A stretch of DNA of 15,656 nucleotides from Christensenella sp. UBA3700 (GTDB taxonomy: Bacteria > Bacillota > Clostridia > Christensenellales > UBA3700), in NCBI GenBank assembly GCA_002372775.1, contig DFIJ01000075.1, positions 1 through 15,656 of the forward strand, in the 5' to 3' direction. Positions within the stretch are counted from its first letter, which is position 1, and the number at the start of each line of letters is the position of its first letter. The position numbers and the translations under genes were made by a program. The notes beneath the pieces were generated by a model, which saw only the letters and a list, made by a program, of their open reading frames with translations, searched no databases and was not told the origin of the DNA. Shown here piece by piece: positions 1 to 7,842 of this stretch.

Positions 1-1451
1 TAAGCAGTAACTAATAATGAGTTTGGATAGAAATACTTAACATCTTCTGTCTTATCTGGATATCCAAGTGTTGAGAATGGCCATAAAGCTGATGAGAACC
101 ATGTATCTAATACATCCTCGTCTTGCTTTATATTCGTGCTTCCGCACTTAGAACACTTACAAGGTGCATCCATTTCAACCATCATATTGCCGCAATCTTG
201 GCAATAGTAAGCAGGAATTCTATGTCCCCACCATAATTGTCTTGAAATACACCAGTCTTTAATATTATTCATCCAGTTGAAGTAAACCTTTGAGAATCTT
301 CCTGGAATAAACTCTGTCTTCTTTTCTTTAACAGCCTTAATAGCTGGCTTAGCTAAAGGTTCCATCTTAACGAACCATTGCTTAGAAACTACTGGTTCAA
401 CTGTTGAGTGACATCTATAGCATTCACCAACATTATGCTTGTAATCTTCAATAGATACTAAGAAACCATTTTCTTGTAGATCTTTAACAAGAGCTTCTCT
501 TGCTTCAAGCATCTTCATTCCTTGGTACTTACCAGCCTTTTCATTTAATGTACCATCATCATTCATGATACGAATAACTTCAAGGCTATGTCTTAAACCT
601 ACTTCAAAGTCGTTAGGATCATGAGCTGGAGTAATCTTAACAGCACCAGAACCGAAATCTAGTTCTACATAATCATCTGCGATAACTGGAATTTCTCTTC
701 CTACGATTGGTAATAATAACATCTTACCAACCATATCCTTATATCTTTCATCCTTAGGATTTACAGCAACTGCAGTATCACCTAATAATGTTTCTGGTCT
801 TGTTGTAGCAACAACGATTTCTCCTGTGCCATCAACTAGTGGATATCTAATATTCCATAAATGGCTATCTTGTTCTTGGTATTCAACTTCAGCATCAGAT
901 AAAGCTGTCTTACAATTTGGACACCAGTTAATAATTCTATCGCCCTTGTAGATTAGGCCTTTGTTATATAACTTAACGAATACTTCCTTAACTGCCTTAG
1001 AGCACTTTTCATCCATTGTGAAAGCTTCTCTTGACCAGTCACAAGATGTACCAATTCTCTTTAATTGTTCAACGATTCTGCCACCATATTGCTTTTTCCA
1101 TTCCCAAGCTCTTTCAAGGAAACCATCACGACCAACATCGTTCTTTGTTAAACCGTCTTGCTTCATCTTCTCAACAATCTTAACTTCTGTTGCAATAGAA
1201 GCATGGTCTGTTCCTGGTAACCAAAGTGTTGAGAATCCTTGCATTCTCTTAAATCTAACGATAACGTCTTGAATTGTATTATTCAAAGCGTGACCCATGT
1301 GTAATTGGCCAGTAATATTTGGTGGTGGCATAACAACTGTAAATGGTTCTTTTCTCTTATCTACCTTTGCAGTAAAGTAACCATTCTTACACCACTCATC
1401 ATAAATTCTTCCTTCAAAATCTTGAGGATTGTATGTCTTTTCCATTTCCAT
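1..1451 (-). CDS. valS: Valyl-tRNA synthetase, N-terminal part (C-terminus beyond left edge)
   Basis: Class I aminoacyl-tRNA synthetase that charges tRNA-Val in the cytoplasm. About 483 codons are visible. The ATP-binding HIGH signature is present as HMGH at residues 51-54, preceded by PPPNITGQL. The editing (CP1) domain carries [17 protein letters not shown], and the [15 protein letters not shown] stretch follows. Cys pairs typical of the zinc-binding forms lie further on, including CYRCH and CQDCG. The conserved [20 protein letters not shown] block comes near the cut end. The KMSKS loop and anticodon-binding domain lie outside the window. The start at 1451 is preceded by GGAG nine bases upstream; a second in-frame ATG follows two codons later. 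The gene lies 18 bases after the small membrane protein, so it is probably co-transcribed with pgsA. Confidence 0.97.
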   Translation of the reverse strand, partial: MEMEKTYNPQDFEGRIYDEWCKNGYFTAKVDKRKEPFTVVMPPPNITGQLHMGHALNNTIQDVIVRFKRMQGFSTLWLPGTDHASIATEVKIVEKMKQDGLTKNDVGRDGFLERAWEWKKQYGGRIVEQLKRIGTSCDWSREAFTMDEKCSKAVKEVFVKLYNKGLIYKGDRIINWCPNCKTALSDAEVEYQEQDSHLWNIRYPLVDGTGEIVVATTRPETLLGDTAVAVNPKDERYKDMVGKMLLLPIVGREIPVIADDYVELDFGSGAVKITPAHDPNDFEVGLRHSLEVIRIMNDDGTLNEKAGKYQGMKMLEAREALVKDLQENGFLVSIEDYKHNVGECYRCHSTVEPVVSKQWFVKMEPLAKPAIKAVKEKKTEFIPGRFSKVYFNWMNNIKDWCISRQLWWGHRIPAYYCQDCGNMMVEMDAPCKCSKCGSTNIKQDEDVLDTWFSSALWPFSTLGYPDKTEDVKYFYPNSLLVTA

Positions 1452-1469
1452 AAATCTATACTCCGTAAA

Positions 1470-1739
1470 TTATTTTCCTAAAATCAATACGATAAAAACA
1501 CCTACAAATGTTATTACCGCTCCAGTTATTCTGGATATACTTTCTACTAATGAACCATTTGTATTAGCCTTCTTCTCTTCCCATTTTCTTAATGCAGGGA
1601 TAGAAGCTATAACTTTTGCAAATAGACTTAGTATTAAACCAAGAACCATCAATACAATTCCTATAATTACTGCTGGATCTTGTAATCTCTCAGGATGAAA
1701 CTCAAGCCAATTAAAAGCATCATCACTTAAGATAAACAT
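1470..1739 (-). CDS. Small two-pass membrane protein, function unknown
   Basis: An 89-residue protein that I do not recognise as a named family. It has two clear hydrophobic segments, about residues 24-47 (PAVIIGIVLMVLGLILSLFA region) and about 72-87 at the C-terminus (GAVITFVGVFIVLILG). A short basic/acidic stretch between them (RKWEEKKANTNGS) makes a hairpin through the membrane likely. Its ATG shares one base with the pgsA stop codon (TAATG), so translation is probably coupled to pgsA, and valS follows after 18 bases. The reading frame is real rather than a shadow: it fills the gap between two genes exactly, with a purine-rich site in the end of pgsA. Context suggests an envelope or membrane role, but nothing more specific can be said. 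Confidence 0.8.
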   Translation of the reverse strand: MFILSDDAFNWLEFHPERLQDPAVIIGIVLMVLGLILSLFAKVIASIPALRKWEEKKANTNGSLVESISRITGAVITFVGVFIVLILGK

Positions 1740-2470
1740 TATTTTGCTTCCTCTACTTTAGCATCGTCATCCTTTGGCAACGGATTTCCGTTTCTATCTA
1801 AAGTATCTAAAATGCCACTCTTTCTAACTTCATTTAATCTGTTTGTGTAGATTCTTGTGTAATTAGCAAATGCATATATTTGCCATACGCAGCAGAACAT
1901 ACCCCATACAATGATTACGTACTTAATAACATCACAAATCACTGAATACCAGATTGGCACTTCATTAAATGCCCAGAATAAATGAGTCAATAAGTTGTAT
2001 AAGAAAAGTAGGCACACTTCAACGAAATTAAATACAGCGCCATTCTTTCCCACTCGATTTGCCATTTGTTCAACTTGTCTTTTTGAAGCTCTCATGATGT
2101 ATTTGCTTTGAACACCCATAGCTATTTCTTTAGCTATAAGAACTCCAGCAAAAATCCATACGAAAACATTCTTTGTAATAACAGAAAGTGTTAAAACAGC
2201 AAAACATTGTAGTAACTTATCTGCGATAGGATCTAAAACCTTACCGATATCTGTTACTAAATTGTACTTTCTTGCAATTTTACCATCTAAAATATCTGTT
2301 ACTTCAGCAAATACAAATATTGCTAAGCCGATAGTAATGTAAATAAATTCAGTAGCCCCTTCTTTTGCTAAAGAACCAAACATCATCCATAAGAAAAATG
2401 GAAGAGCAATTAGTCTTATGTAAGTCAAAATATTTGGGATTGTGAACATATCTTCTTTTCTAAATTGCAT
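1739..2470 (-). CDS. pgsA: CDP-diacylglycerol-glycerol-3-phosphate 3-phosphatidyltransferase
   Basis: Integral membrane enzyme that makes phosphatidylglycerol phosphate from CDP-diacylglycerol and glycerol-3-phosphate, the committed step to phosphatidylglycerol. The CDP-alcohol phosphotransferase signature is complete: D59, D62-G63, A66-R67, G76, D80 and D84 in the spacing D-x2-D-G-x2-A-R-x8-G-x3-D-x3-D. The N-terminus IPNILTYIRL is typical of PgsA. Several membrane segments follow. At 243 residues it is longer than the usual 180-200, mainly through a charged C-terminal tail of about 40 residues (from NYTRIYTNR to the end). The chosen start at 2470 has GGAGG six bases upstream; the frame is open for 19 more codons upstream, but that stretch carries the promoter and is not coding. 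A methyltransferase or cardiolipin synthase of the same superfamily is less likely. Confidence 0.93.
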   Translation of the reverse strand: MQFRKEDMFTIPNILTYIRLIALPFFLWMMFGSLAKEGATEFIYITIGLAIFVFAEVTDILDGKIARKYNLVTDIGKVLDPIADKLLQCFAVLTLSVITKNVFVWIFAGVLIAKEIAMGVQSKYIMRASKRQVEQMANRVGKNGAVFNFVEVCLLFLYNLLTHLFWAFNEVPIWYSVICDVIKYVIIVWGMFCCVWQIYAFANYTRIYTNRLNEVRKSGILDTLDRNGNPLPKDDDAKVEEAK

Positions 2471-2497
2471 TATAAGCCTCCACGTGTGTGCTTTGTC

Positions 2498-2527
2498 ATT
2501 ATAACACCCGTGTAATATATAAAACAA
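2498..2527 (-). promoter_or_regulatory. Sigma-A-type promoter for pgsA operon
   Basis: Read on the minus strand: TTGTTT at 2522-2527, an 18-base spacer, and TATAAT at 2498-2503 with a TG two bases before it (extended -10). The start of transcription would fall about 2491, some 20 bases before the pgsA ATG. This indicates that pgsA, the small membrane protein and valS can be transcribed separately from the hslO unit. Confidence 0.7.
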
Positions 2528-2570
2528 CTCTAAAATAAAAATAAAATCGAGCGTAATTAAATAAAATATA

Positions 2571-2597
2571 TGTGACTGAATTGTGACTTAGTGTGAC
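2571..2597. repeat. Three TGTGAC direct repeats, near-helical spacing
   Basis: TGTGAC occurs at 2571-2576, 2582-2587 and 2592-2597, so the copies start 11 and 10 bases apart, about one DNA turn each. They lie between the TPR gene and pgsA, about 44 bases upstream of the pgsA -35 box. Hexamers repeated with 4-5 base gaps are the classic layout of sites for OmpR-family response regulators. That a regulator binds here is inference. Confidence 0.45.
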
Positions 2598-2600
2598 AGA

Positions 2601-4385
2601 TTATTTTCCTAAGATATAATCCTCTTTAAAAGCTTCATTATAATCGTCTGTATATTTTTGTAATTGTCTTTCACCATATTCAAAATTTAGATTTAAATCC
2701 TCTGCTCTTTTTTGAAGCGCAGTCTCTAAAATAAACACAACAATAGTATTAACATTTCTCCATCTAAATTGGTGATTACACATCATATCTTTAAAGTTTT
2801 CCATAAAGGCTTTTACTTTATTAAACTCTTCTTCCCCAAGTGTTGCAGATATAGCTAAAGCATTAGCAAATGCATCGGCAAATGTAACAGAAAAATCCAT
2901 ATAATACACTGAAAGTGTATCTACTGTGTAGAACTTACCATCACAAAGTACTGGAATCTTAGTTTCAAAACCATAATGAATGCACTCGGAAATTATGTGA
3001 ATTTGAGTGTATCTATCAAAGAATGGAACTGTTGAACATAACGCAAGAACAGCCTTCTTTGCTTTAACTATTTTACTTGCTGGAGCTAAGTCTTCTTTAT
3101 CTAATTCAAATATCTTAGATATTAGCCCAAATACAGGCTTTGCCCTCATACCTGTTGAAAGCCACTTTATCTCATAAACAATCTCTTCATAGTTATTCTT
3201 TAGAAACTCTCTAAAGTTGACATCACTCATTTCAAGATATGAATAAAATTTTGTGACGTATTGCATTGTTAACTCTTTCCAGTCACCATTAACAGCTTCT
3301 ACTGGAATAGGTTTTGTCTCTTCAGAATCGATATAATTTAAGAAATGCTTAGCAGTAGCTAAATCGCCATATAGACCATTTAATTGAGCAAATATTCTTC
3401 TTGCTTTTTCTTTATCCCCTTCATTGAAATAAATGATTCCAAGATATGCATTATATGAATAAGAGTCTGGGTTGTCTTTTATAAGCTTCTTTAGATAATT
3501 CTTTGCTTCGTCTAATAAGCCACCTTTTATTAGAATTTGACAAATTCTATGGAATTGCATAAATTCCGTATCTGGAGCTTCTATAATTGAGCTTATAGCC
3601 TTCTTTAGTCCTTCCTTATCTTTAGAATCGACAAGAGTTTGGCAATACAGAAGTCTAATATTTAAATCATCGCCATATTCATCTAAAGTCTTTTCACAAA
3701 GGTCTTTTGCTTCCCTAACGTAACCTAGAATTAGTAAAGCCATAGCTTTTGAATAAATAACTATCTTCTTTTGCTGGTTATTAACTTTAAGCTTTAAAGC
3801 TTCATTAGCTAAATCTATTGCTTCTCCATAAGAGCCTTCATTAATACATGCACAAATCTTGTCAATGTATTGATCAAATCTTACAGAGTCATTAATCATT
3901 GTAAATGTGTTTTGTTGAGGTGGTTCTTTTAAAATCTCTTCCAAATCGAAATCTATAGCATCATCCTTTTCTAGATTCTTGCCTGTCATATCTACTTCAA
4001 GGCGAACCATATCATCAACTATTTGTGATGCAAAAACCTTCTTTGTCTTTATATAATCCTTTACTGAATCGTAATAATACTGTGCTAAATCTCTATCATT
4101 TAGAGATAGCATATTTATAAGCATCATAATCTTGATTTCAGCATCATCTGGATATTTAGACATAAGTCTATACAAAAGCTCGTTAGAATAGCCATATTTA
4201 AATCTAGCGGCATAAACCTTGGCAAGTTCTATACTGATTTTCTTTTTATCTTTTTCTTTCTTTGCTAACTTCTCGGCAGATTTTAAATATGGAATAGCCT
4301 CTAGGAACTTGTTATTTTCCATACACGCTCTAGATAGATCCATATAATCGCCCATTGTAGAAGGCATTGAAACAATCTTATTCAT
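2601..4385 (-). CDS. Tetratricopeptide-repeat protein, function unknown
   Basis: A 594-residue, almost entirely helical protein without signal peptide or membrane segment, so probably cytoplasmic. TPR-like helix pairs appear in two blocks. The first is about residues 10-100 (NNKFLEAIPYLKSAEKL, then a YPDDAEIKIMM turn). The second is about 180-345, including YGEAIDLANEALKL, VREAKDLCEKTLDEYGDD, LLDEAKNYLKKLIKDNPD and GDKEKARRIFAQLNGLYGD. The last 230 residues are helical but do not show the repeat clearly. The ATG overlaps the end of hslO by eight bases and has no good Shine-Dalgarno site, so it probably depends on translational coupling with hslO. TPR arrays hold protein partners; I cannot say which. 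Its fixed place beside the chaperone Hsp33 is suggestive only. Confidence 0.85.
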   Translation of the reverse strand: MNKIVSMPSTMGDYMDLSRACMENNKFLEAIPYLKSAEKLAKKEKDKKKISIELAKVYAARFKYGYSNELLYRLMSKYPDDAEIKIMMLINMLSLNDRDLAQYYYDSVKDYIKTKKVFASQIVDDMVRLEVDMTGKNLEKDDAIDFDLEEILKEPPQQNTFTMINDSVRFDQYIDKICACINEGSYGEAIDLANEALKLKVNNQQKKIVIYSKAMALLILGYVREAKDLCEKTLDEYGDDLNIRLLYCQTLVDSKDKEGLKKAISSIIEAPDTEFMQFHRICQILIKGGLLDEAKNYLKKLIKDNPDSYSYNAYLGIIYFNEGDKEKARRIFAQLNGLYGDLATAKHFLNYIDSEETKPIPVEAVNGDWKELTMQYVTKFYSYLEMSDVNFREFLKNNYEEIVYEIKWLSTGMRAKPVFGLISKIFELDKEDLAPASKIVKAKKAVLALCSTVPFFDRYTQIHIISECIHYGFETKIPVLCDGKFYTVDTLSVYYMDFSVTFADAFANALAISATLGEEEFNKVKAFMENFKDMMCNHQFRWRNVNTIVVFILETALQKRAEDLNLNFEYGERQLQKYTDDYNEAFKEDYILGK

Positions 4386-5220
4386 CGAAAATCTTACTTA
4401 TATCCTCTTCTTTATATGAATACTTTTTACTGCAGAATTGGCAAGATACTTCAATCTTTCCTTCTTTAGCAATAATATCGTATACATCTTTCTTTCCTAA
4501 TGTTTTTAACATACCCATAATTCTTTCATCAGAACATGAGCATTCATATACAGGATGAACATCCTCTAATTGTTGCATTTGGAAATGTCCAAAATAATAC
4601 TCTAAGAAACCTTGAGAGCCTCTTTCCTCTACTAATGCAGCTACATCCTTTAATTGAGATACAGCATCAGATAGAATGAATTTTATATCGTCTGTACAAT
4701 TTGGCATTGGTTGAACAATTACACCACTGCTCATTAAGCACTTACCATCTTTAACTTTAACACCTAAAGAAATAGCTGATGGCAATTGCTCAGACTTTGT
4801 GAAATAGTAAGCAAAATCTAAATCGATATTTCCACAAACAATTTCAGATAATCCGTTGTATGGTTCTTTTAAACCAAAATCTTTAATGATATTCAAATAT
4901 CCATTCTTACCAACTATCTCTTCAACACTTCCCTCGGCATTAGGATTTTCCATATATCCTCTAACCTTAGCACCTGTATCTGCACAAACAACAAGCTTGC
5001 CGCCCTTGCCCATACCTTGCATGATTAGTGTTAATTTATTTCCCTTGAACTTAAAACCACTAGAGATAAATGCTCCTAGTGTTAATAATTTTCCAAGCGC
5101 TACTGCTGCATCATCAGATAAGTGATGATAATCAATAGCCTTTTGTACTATATCTGTTGTTTCTAAAACATCAACAATTGCTTTTCCTTCAAAAAGCATT
5201 GCTCTTTTTATGCAATCCAT
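4378..5220 (-). CDS. hslO: Hsp33 redox-regulated chaperone
   Basis: Cytoplasmic holdase switched on by oxidative unfolding. The 280-residue length fits the family. The N-terminal substrate domain is recognisable (SDDAAVALGKLLTLGAF, QGMGKGGKLVVCADTGAKVRGY). The C-terminal redox switch has the four zinc ligands Cys227, Cys229, Cys260 and Cys263 in the family pattern C-x-C-x30-C-x2-C. The start at 5220 has a strong AGAGGAGA site placed inside the last codons of the methyltransferase gene, only two bases upstream of the intergenic boundary, so the two are co-translated or at least co-transcribed. The next gene, the TPR protein, overlaps its end by eight bases. No separate promoter is visible. Confidence 0.96.
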   Translation of the reverse strand: MDCIKRAMLFEGKAIVDVLETTDIVQKAIDYHHLSDDAAVALGKLLTLGAFISSGFKFKGNKLTLIMQGMGKGGKLVVCADTGAKVRGYMENPNAEGSVEEIVGKNGYLNIIKDFGLKEPYNGLSEIVCGNIDLDFAYYFTKSEQLPSAISLGVKVKDGKCLMSSGVIVQPMPNCTDDIKFILSDAVSQLKDVAALVEERGSQGFLEYYFGHFQMQQLEDVHPVYECSCSDERIMGMLKTLGKKDVYDIIAKEGKIEVSCQFCSKKYSYKEEDISKIFDE

Positions 5221-5222
5221 TT

Positions 5223-5933
5223 TTATCTCCTCTTGCAGACAAATAATAATCTTCTTGAATCTTTCTTAACTTCACTAAAATCTTGGCCATCAAAAACTTG
5301 AACATCAAATTCACTTAACGCCTTTAATAAATCTTCTTGTTTTTGAACATATTGTGTATGATCTTCTTCAACTCTTCTATAAAGATCATCTTTTTCTTTT
5401 TCAAAGAAAGAAAGTTGCATAATAACCTTATTATCTTCTAGCGAATTTGACCATATATAAGTCGCTTTTTCTGTGTCCTCGCAGAACACATTATTTCCAA
5501 GGATATTTGTTAGTTTATACTCTGATGAAACATCGAAGATAAAATAACCATCCTTTTTGATAAATCTCGATATGTTTTCAAATAACTTAGTTATTTCTTC
5601 TTGTGGAAGATAATTAATTCCATCACAAACGCAAGTTACAAAATCTACTTTATGAGGTGGTTCAAATTCAAAAATATCTGACTCAATAAAGATAATATTT
5701 TGGAAATTTTCTCTAGCTTTGTTTCTTGCTGTATTAAGCATTTCAGAACTTAAATCTACACCAAGCATTTTATTACCTAGTTTAGATAAAAGAATTGTCA
5801 TTGTGCCTGTACCACAGCACAAATCAATTCCCTCACCTTTTGTGTAGTTTTTGATGAAATCTAGATAAGTCTTGTAATCAAAATCCTGCATTAAGGTATC
5901 ATAATACTTTGCAAGAATTGTATAAGCTTCCAT
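5223..5933 (-). CDS. Class I SAM-dependent methyltransferase
   Basis: A 236-residue Rossmann-fold methyltransferase. Motif I is GIDLCCGTGTMTILLS (about residues 35-50), and the acidic residue that would hold the SAM ribose is D60 in GVDLSSEML. Motif II/III follows as ESDIFEFEPPHKVDFVTCVCDGINYL (residues 84-109). The YDTLMQDFDY start resembles small-molecule and YqeM-like methyltransferases of Bacillota, but the substrate cannot be told from sequence. Its ATG shares one base with the stop of the upstream membrane protein (TAATG), and the hslO ribosome site is inside its own end, so it sits in the middle of a tight operon. The ribosome site before it is weak, which fits coupling. Confidence 0.88.
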   Translation of the reverse strand: MEAYTILAKYYDTLMQDFDYKTYLDFIKNYTKGEGIDLCCGTGTMTILLSKLGNKMLGVDLSSEMLNTARNKARENFQNIIFIESDIFEFEPPHKVDFVTCVCDGINYLPQEEITKLFENISRFIKKDGYFIFDVSSEYKLTNILGNNVFCEDTEKATYIWSNSLEDNKVIMQLSFFEKEKDDLYRRVEEDHTQYVQKQEDLLKALSEFDVQVFDGQDFSEVKKDSRRLLFVCKRR

Positions 5934-6958
5934 TATTTCTTCTTTTTCTTGTAACTAATTTTGTTATTGTTTTTGCTTTCAGCTTTCTTTGCTGCAGCCT
6001 TAGCTTCTTTTTGTTGTTGCTTCTTTGCATCTTCTTGTTGCTTGTTATATAAGTAAGCAATGAAGTTATCTGTCATAAATTGTGAATATGAAATATTCAT
6101 TAATGCATAGAATGAGAATCCTACAGCAATAAATATAATTAGCACGATTAATGAAATTTGACTAATTAAGAACAATAGACATGGAGCAATAAATATAACT
6201 GAGATAATTAAAACTTGAATCCAGTTCATGCATGTAAGAATTGCTGCATTCTTTAAACAAATACCAAAGTTCTCAAATGGCTTTTGTGAGAATTTATATG
6301 TAACAAACATTGGAACTAAGATAATGCAGTACATAACAGCGATAAGTCCAAGTAAGCATGAAACTATAGCAAGAACCCACCAATAAGCTGCTACTGGAGC
6401 ACCTATTGCATTTGCTTTAATAATCTCTAAGATTGAGCAAGTAGCTCCTGTTGCTATTACACCTAAAACTGTATAAACGATTAAGAATTTATACCAGTGT
6501 CTTTTAATTCCTCTAAAGAAATCTCTAAAGAATTTACTCTCTACTCCCCATAGACAGTTTCTCATGTAGTTATATACACCTGCCATACCAATACTTCCAA
6601 TCATCATACCTGGAATGATGAATAAAGAATATTGAATGCGAGCATCATAAATTCTTGATAATGCTTCAATGAAAGTGCTACCGTCTGTAGCTCCATAACC
6701 AATACCTAAGTTACCAACAAAGTTGTAATCAGCTAAAATATTTGGCTCTACAACATAATTTAAAACAACCACAAATACAGCGATTAGTGGTAAGAAGAAT
6801 AATGCACCAAATAAACTTGCTAAAATTGACTTACCAATTTGAGCAGAATATGTGCCAAACATTTGCTTAATTCTTCCCTTAAAATTTCTATCTCTACTAA
6901 CCGGACTTAAATCTGGCGCTAATGTTAATTTGCTAGCTAGCGTTGCTGCCATACTCAT
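5933..6958 (-). CDS. Multi-pass membrane protein with lysine-rich tail (YesL/DUF624-like)
   Basis: A 341-residue membrane protein. About six hydrophobic segments are visible, near residues 44-67, 108-130, 153-175, 190-218, 240-265 and 268-292. The stretch FFRDFFRGIKRHWYKF between segments two and three resembles the loop of the YesL/DUF624 family, which is a tentative match. The last 35 residues form a very basic, low-complexity tail (Lys/Ala/Gln, ending in five lysines), probably cytoplasmic. I chose the ATG at 6958 because AAGGAG lies nine bases upstream; the frame stays open for 12 codons further upstream, but these lie in the leader. It is the first gene of the methyltransferase-hslO-TPR unit and has its own promoter. 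Function unknown. Confidence 0.82.
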   Translation of the reverse strand: MSMAATLASKLTLAPDLSPVSRDRNFKGRIKQMFGTYSAQIGKSILASLFGALFFLPLIAVFVVVLNYVVEPNILADYNFVGNLGIGYGATDGSTFIEALSRIYDARIQYSLFIIPGMMIGSIGMAGVYNYMRNCLWGVESKFFRDFFRGIKRHWYKFLIVYTVLGVIATGATCSILEIIKANAIGAPVAAYWWVLAIVSCLLGLIAVMYCIILVPMFVTYKFSQKPFENFGICLKNAAILTCMNWIQVLIISVIFIAPCLLFLISQISLIVLIIFIAVGFSFYALMNISYSQFMTDNFIAYLYNKQQEDAKKQQQKEAKAAAKKAESKNNNKISYKKKKK

Positions 6959-6993
6959 AGGACAATACTCCTTACTTGAATTAATACGATACA

Positions 6994-7022
6994 ATGATAC
7001 ACTATTTTATTCTAAATCGCAA
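6994..7022 (-). promoter_or_regulatory. Promoter for the membrane protein-hslO operon
   Basis: On the minus strand: TTGCGA at 7017-7022, a 17-base spacer and TATCAT at 6994-6999. It lies between the terminator at 7041-7076 and the AAGGAG ribosome site, exactly where the new transcription unit should begin. Confidence 0.55.
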
Positions 7023-7040
7023 AATAAATATAATATAAAG

Positions 7041-7076
7041 AAAAAAACTACGTCCCTGATATTTGCAGAGACGTAG
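7041..7076 (-). terminator. Rho-independent terminator of the toxin/immunity cassette
   Basis: Read on the minus strand: an 11-bp stem (CTACGTCTCTG with CAGGGACGTAG, one G-T pair), a 7-base loop at 7059-7065, and seven T residues directly after. It ends transcription coming from the genes at 7094-8533. Confidence 0.92.
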
Positions 7077-7093
7077 CACTAATAACAATGTAC

Positions 7094-7441
7094 TTAAACT
7101 TCTATCTCGTCATATTCCTTACGAGTTAGAGGCAGCAAATAATCCACAATAATATCCGCATACTCACTACATTTTAGATTTTCAAGAATACCAACCACTA
7201 TAACATTTGTTGCATACTCATCATTTTTTGAATATATTTCTTCTATCGTTTCACAAATATACGCAATCTTTTTGTAATCTTTTTTACCCAACACTTTTCT
7301 AATATATTCCATCAGCACATCTTCTACCACCAAGAAAGATCCCGTGTCCAAGCCATCTTGCCATTCAGTATAAGTATCAAAATCCTTTTTTATTTCAGGG
7401 AACTTTGTTAGTAATAATTCATTTAATTCTCTTTCCGTCAT
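7094..7441 (-). CDS. Probable immunity protein for the adjacent toxin
   Basis: A 115-residue, acidic, helical protein without signal peptide. It begins two bases after the toxin-like gene, with its own strong AAAGGAGA site inside the end of that gene, and is followed at once by a terminator. Small acidic ORFs directly downstream of a toxin domain are the standard position of immunity proteins, which bind and block their own toxin. The sequence, with FPEIKKDFDTY near the start, VVEDVLMEYIRKVL at about 38-51 and repeated helices such as IAYICETIEEIYSKNDEYATNVIVVGILENL, resembles a family of helical immunity proteins (possibly DUF7674). That family match is from memory and untested. The role is inferred mostly from position. 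Confidence 0.6.
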   Translation of the reverse strand: MTERELNELLLTKFPEIKKDFDTYTEWQDGLDTGSFLVVEDVLMEYIRKVLGKKDYKKIAYICETIEEIYSKNDEYATNVIVVGILENLKCSEYADIIVDYLLPLTRKEYDEIEV

Positions 7442-7443
7442 AA

Positions 7444-7842
7444 CTAATCTCCTTTTAAAGCATCTTCCAAATCATTCAATAATTTTTGCAATACTAACTT
7501 GTCAGGATGATTTGGATTCTTTGAAATAATCTTTTTAATCTGATTGGCTCGTTCTTTCGCCTTTATTGCATGACCTTTTCCTGCGATTGTTTTACCAGTT
7601 TGTTTTTCGTATTTTAATGCATCTGCAGTTCCACCATCACCAATCTTCGCACCGGGCCTGTACAATTCTTTTATTATTTTCTTTGTAATATCTTCTTGAG
7701 CTTGAGACAATAATTCTTTTCCTACTGCACTCATGCTATCGGTCTCTAGTTCAAGAAGGGCTCTTTCTCCTTTCCCAACAGGAACATTACTATTAGTGGA
7801 TTTAACAACAACTCCAAAAAGCGGATTTCTACCCTTCATCAT
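7444..7842 (-). CDS. Small toxin-like protein with polymorphic-toxin C-terminal domain
   Basis: A 132-residue protein. The C-terminal half has the motif GDGGTADAL (68-76), then GKGHAIKAKERANQIKKII (about 89-106) and a final helix LVLQKLLNDLEDAL. I know this arrangement as the C-terminal effector domain of many polymorphic toxins (RHS, CdiA and related), most likely the Ntox28 family of RNase toxins; treat the family number as tentative. Here it is not attached to a large delivery protein: the N-terminal part is only about 60 residues and starts MMKGRNPLFGVV. The start is set by AAAGGAGG just before an ATGATG pair (7842 or 7839); the frame is open 13 codons further upstream but that is inside the DUF4417 gene. 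It overlaps the DUF4417 gene by 14 bases and is followed two bases later by the immunity candidate. Confidence 0.68.
   Translation of the reverse strand: MMKGRNPLFGVVVKSTNSNVPVGKGERALLELETDSMSAVGKELLSQAQEDITKKIIKELYRPGAKIGDGGTADALKYEKQTGKTIAGKGHAIKAKERANQIKKIISKNPNHPDKLVLQKLLNDLEDALKGD

Noticed and set aside
2471..2527. Longer N-terminus for pgsA (19 more residues)
   Set aside because: The extra part covers the promoter -10 box and the GGAGG site, and the ATG at 2470 fits both.
6959..6994. Longer N-terminus for the membrane protein (12 residues)
   Set aside because: It covers the AAGGAG ribosome site and reaches the -10 box; the ATG at 6958 is correctly spaced.
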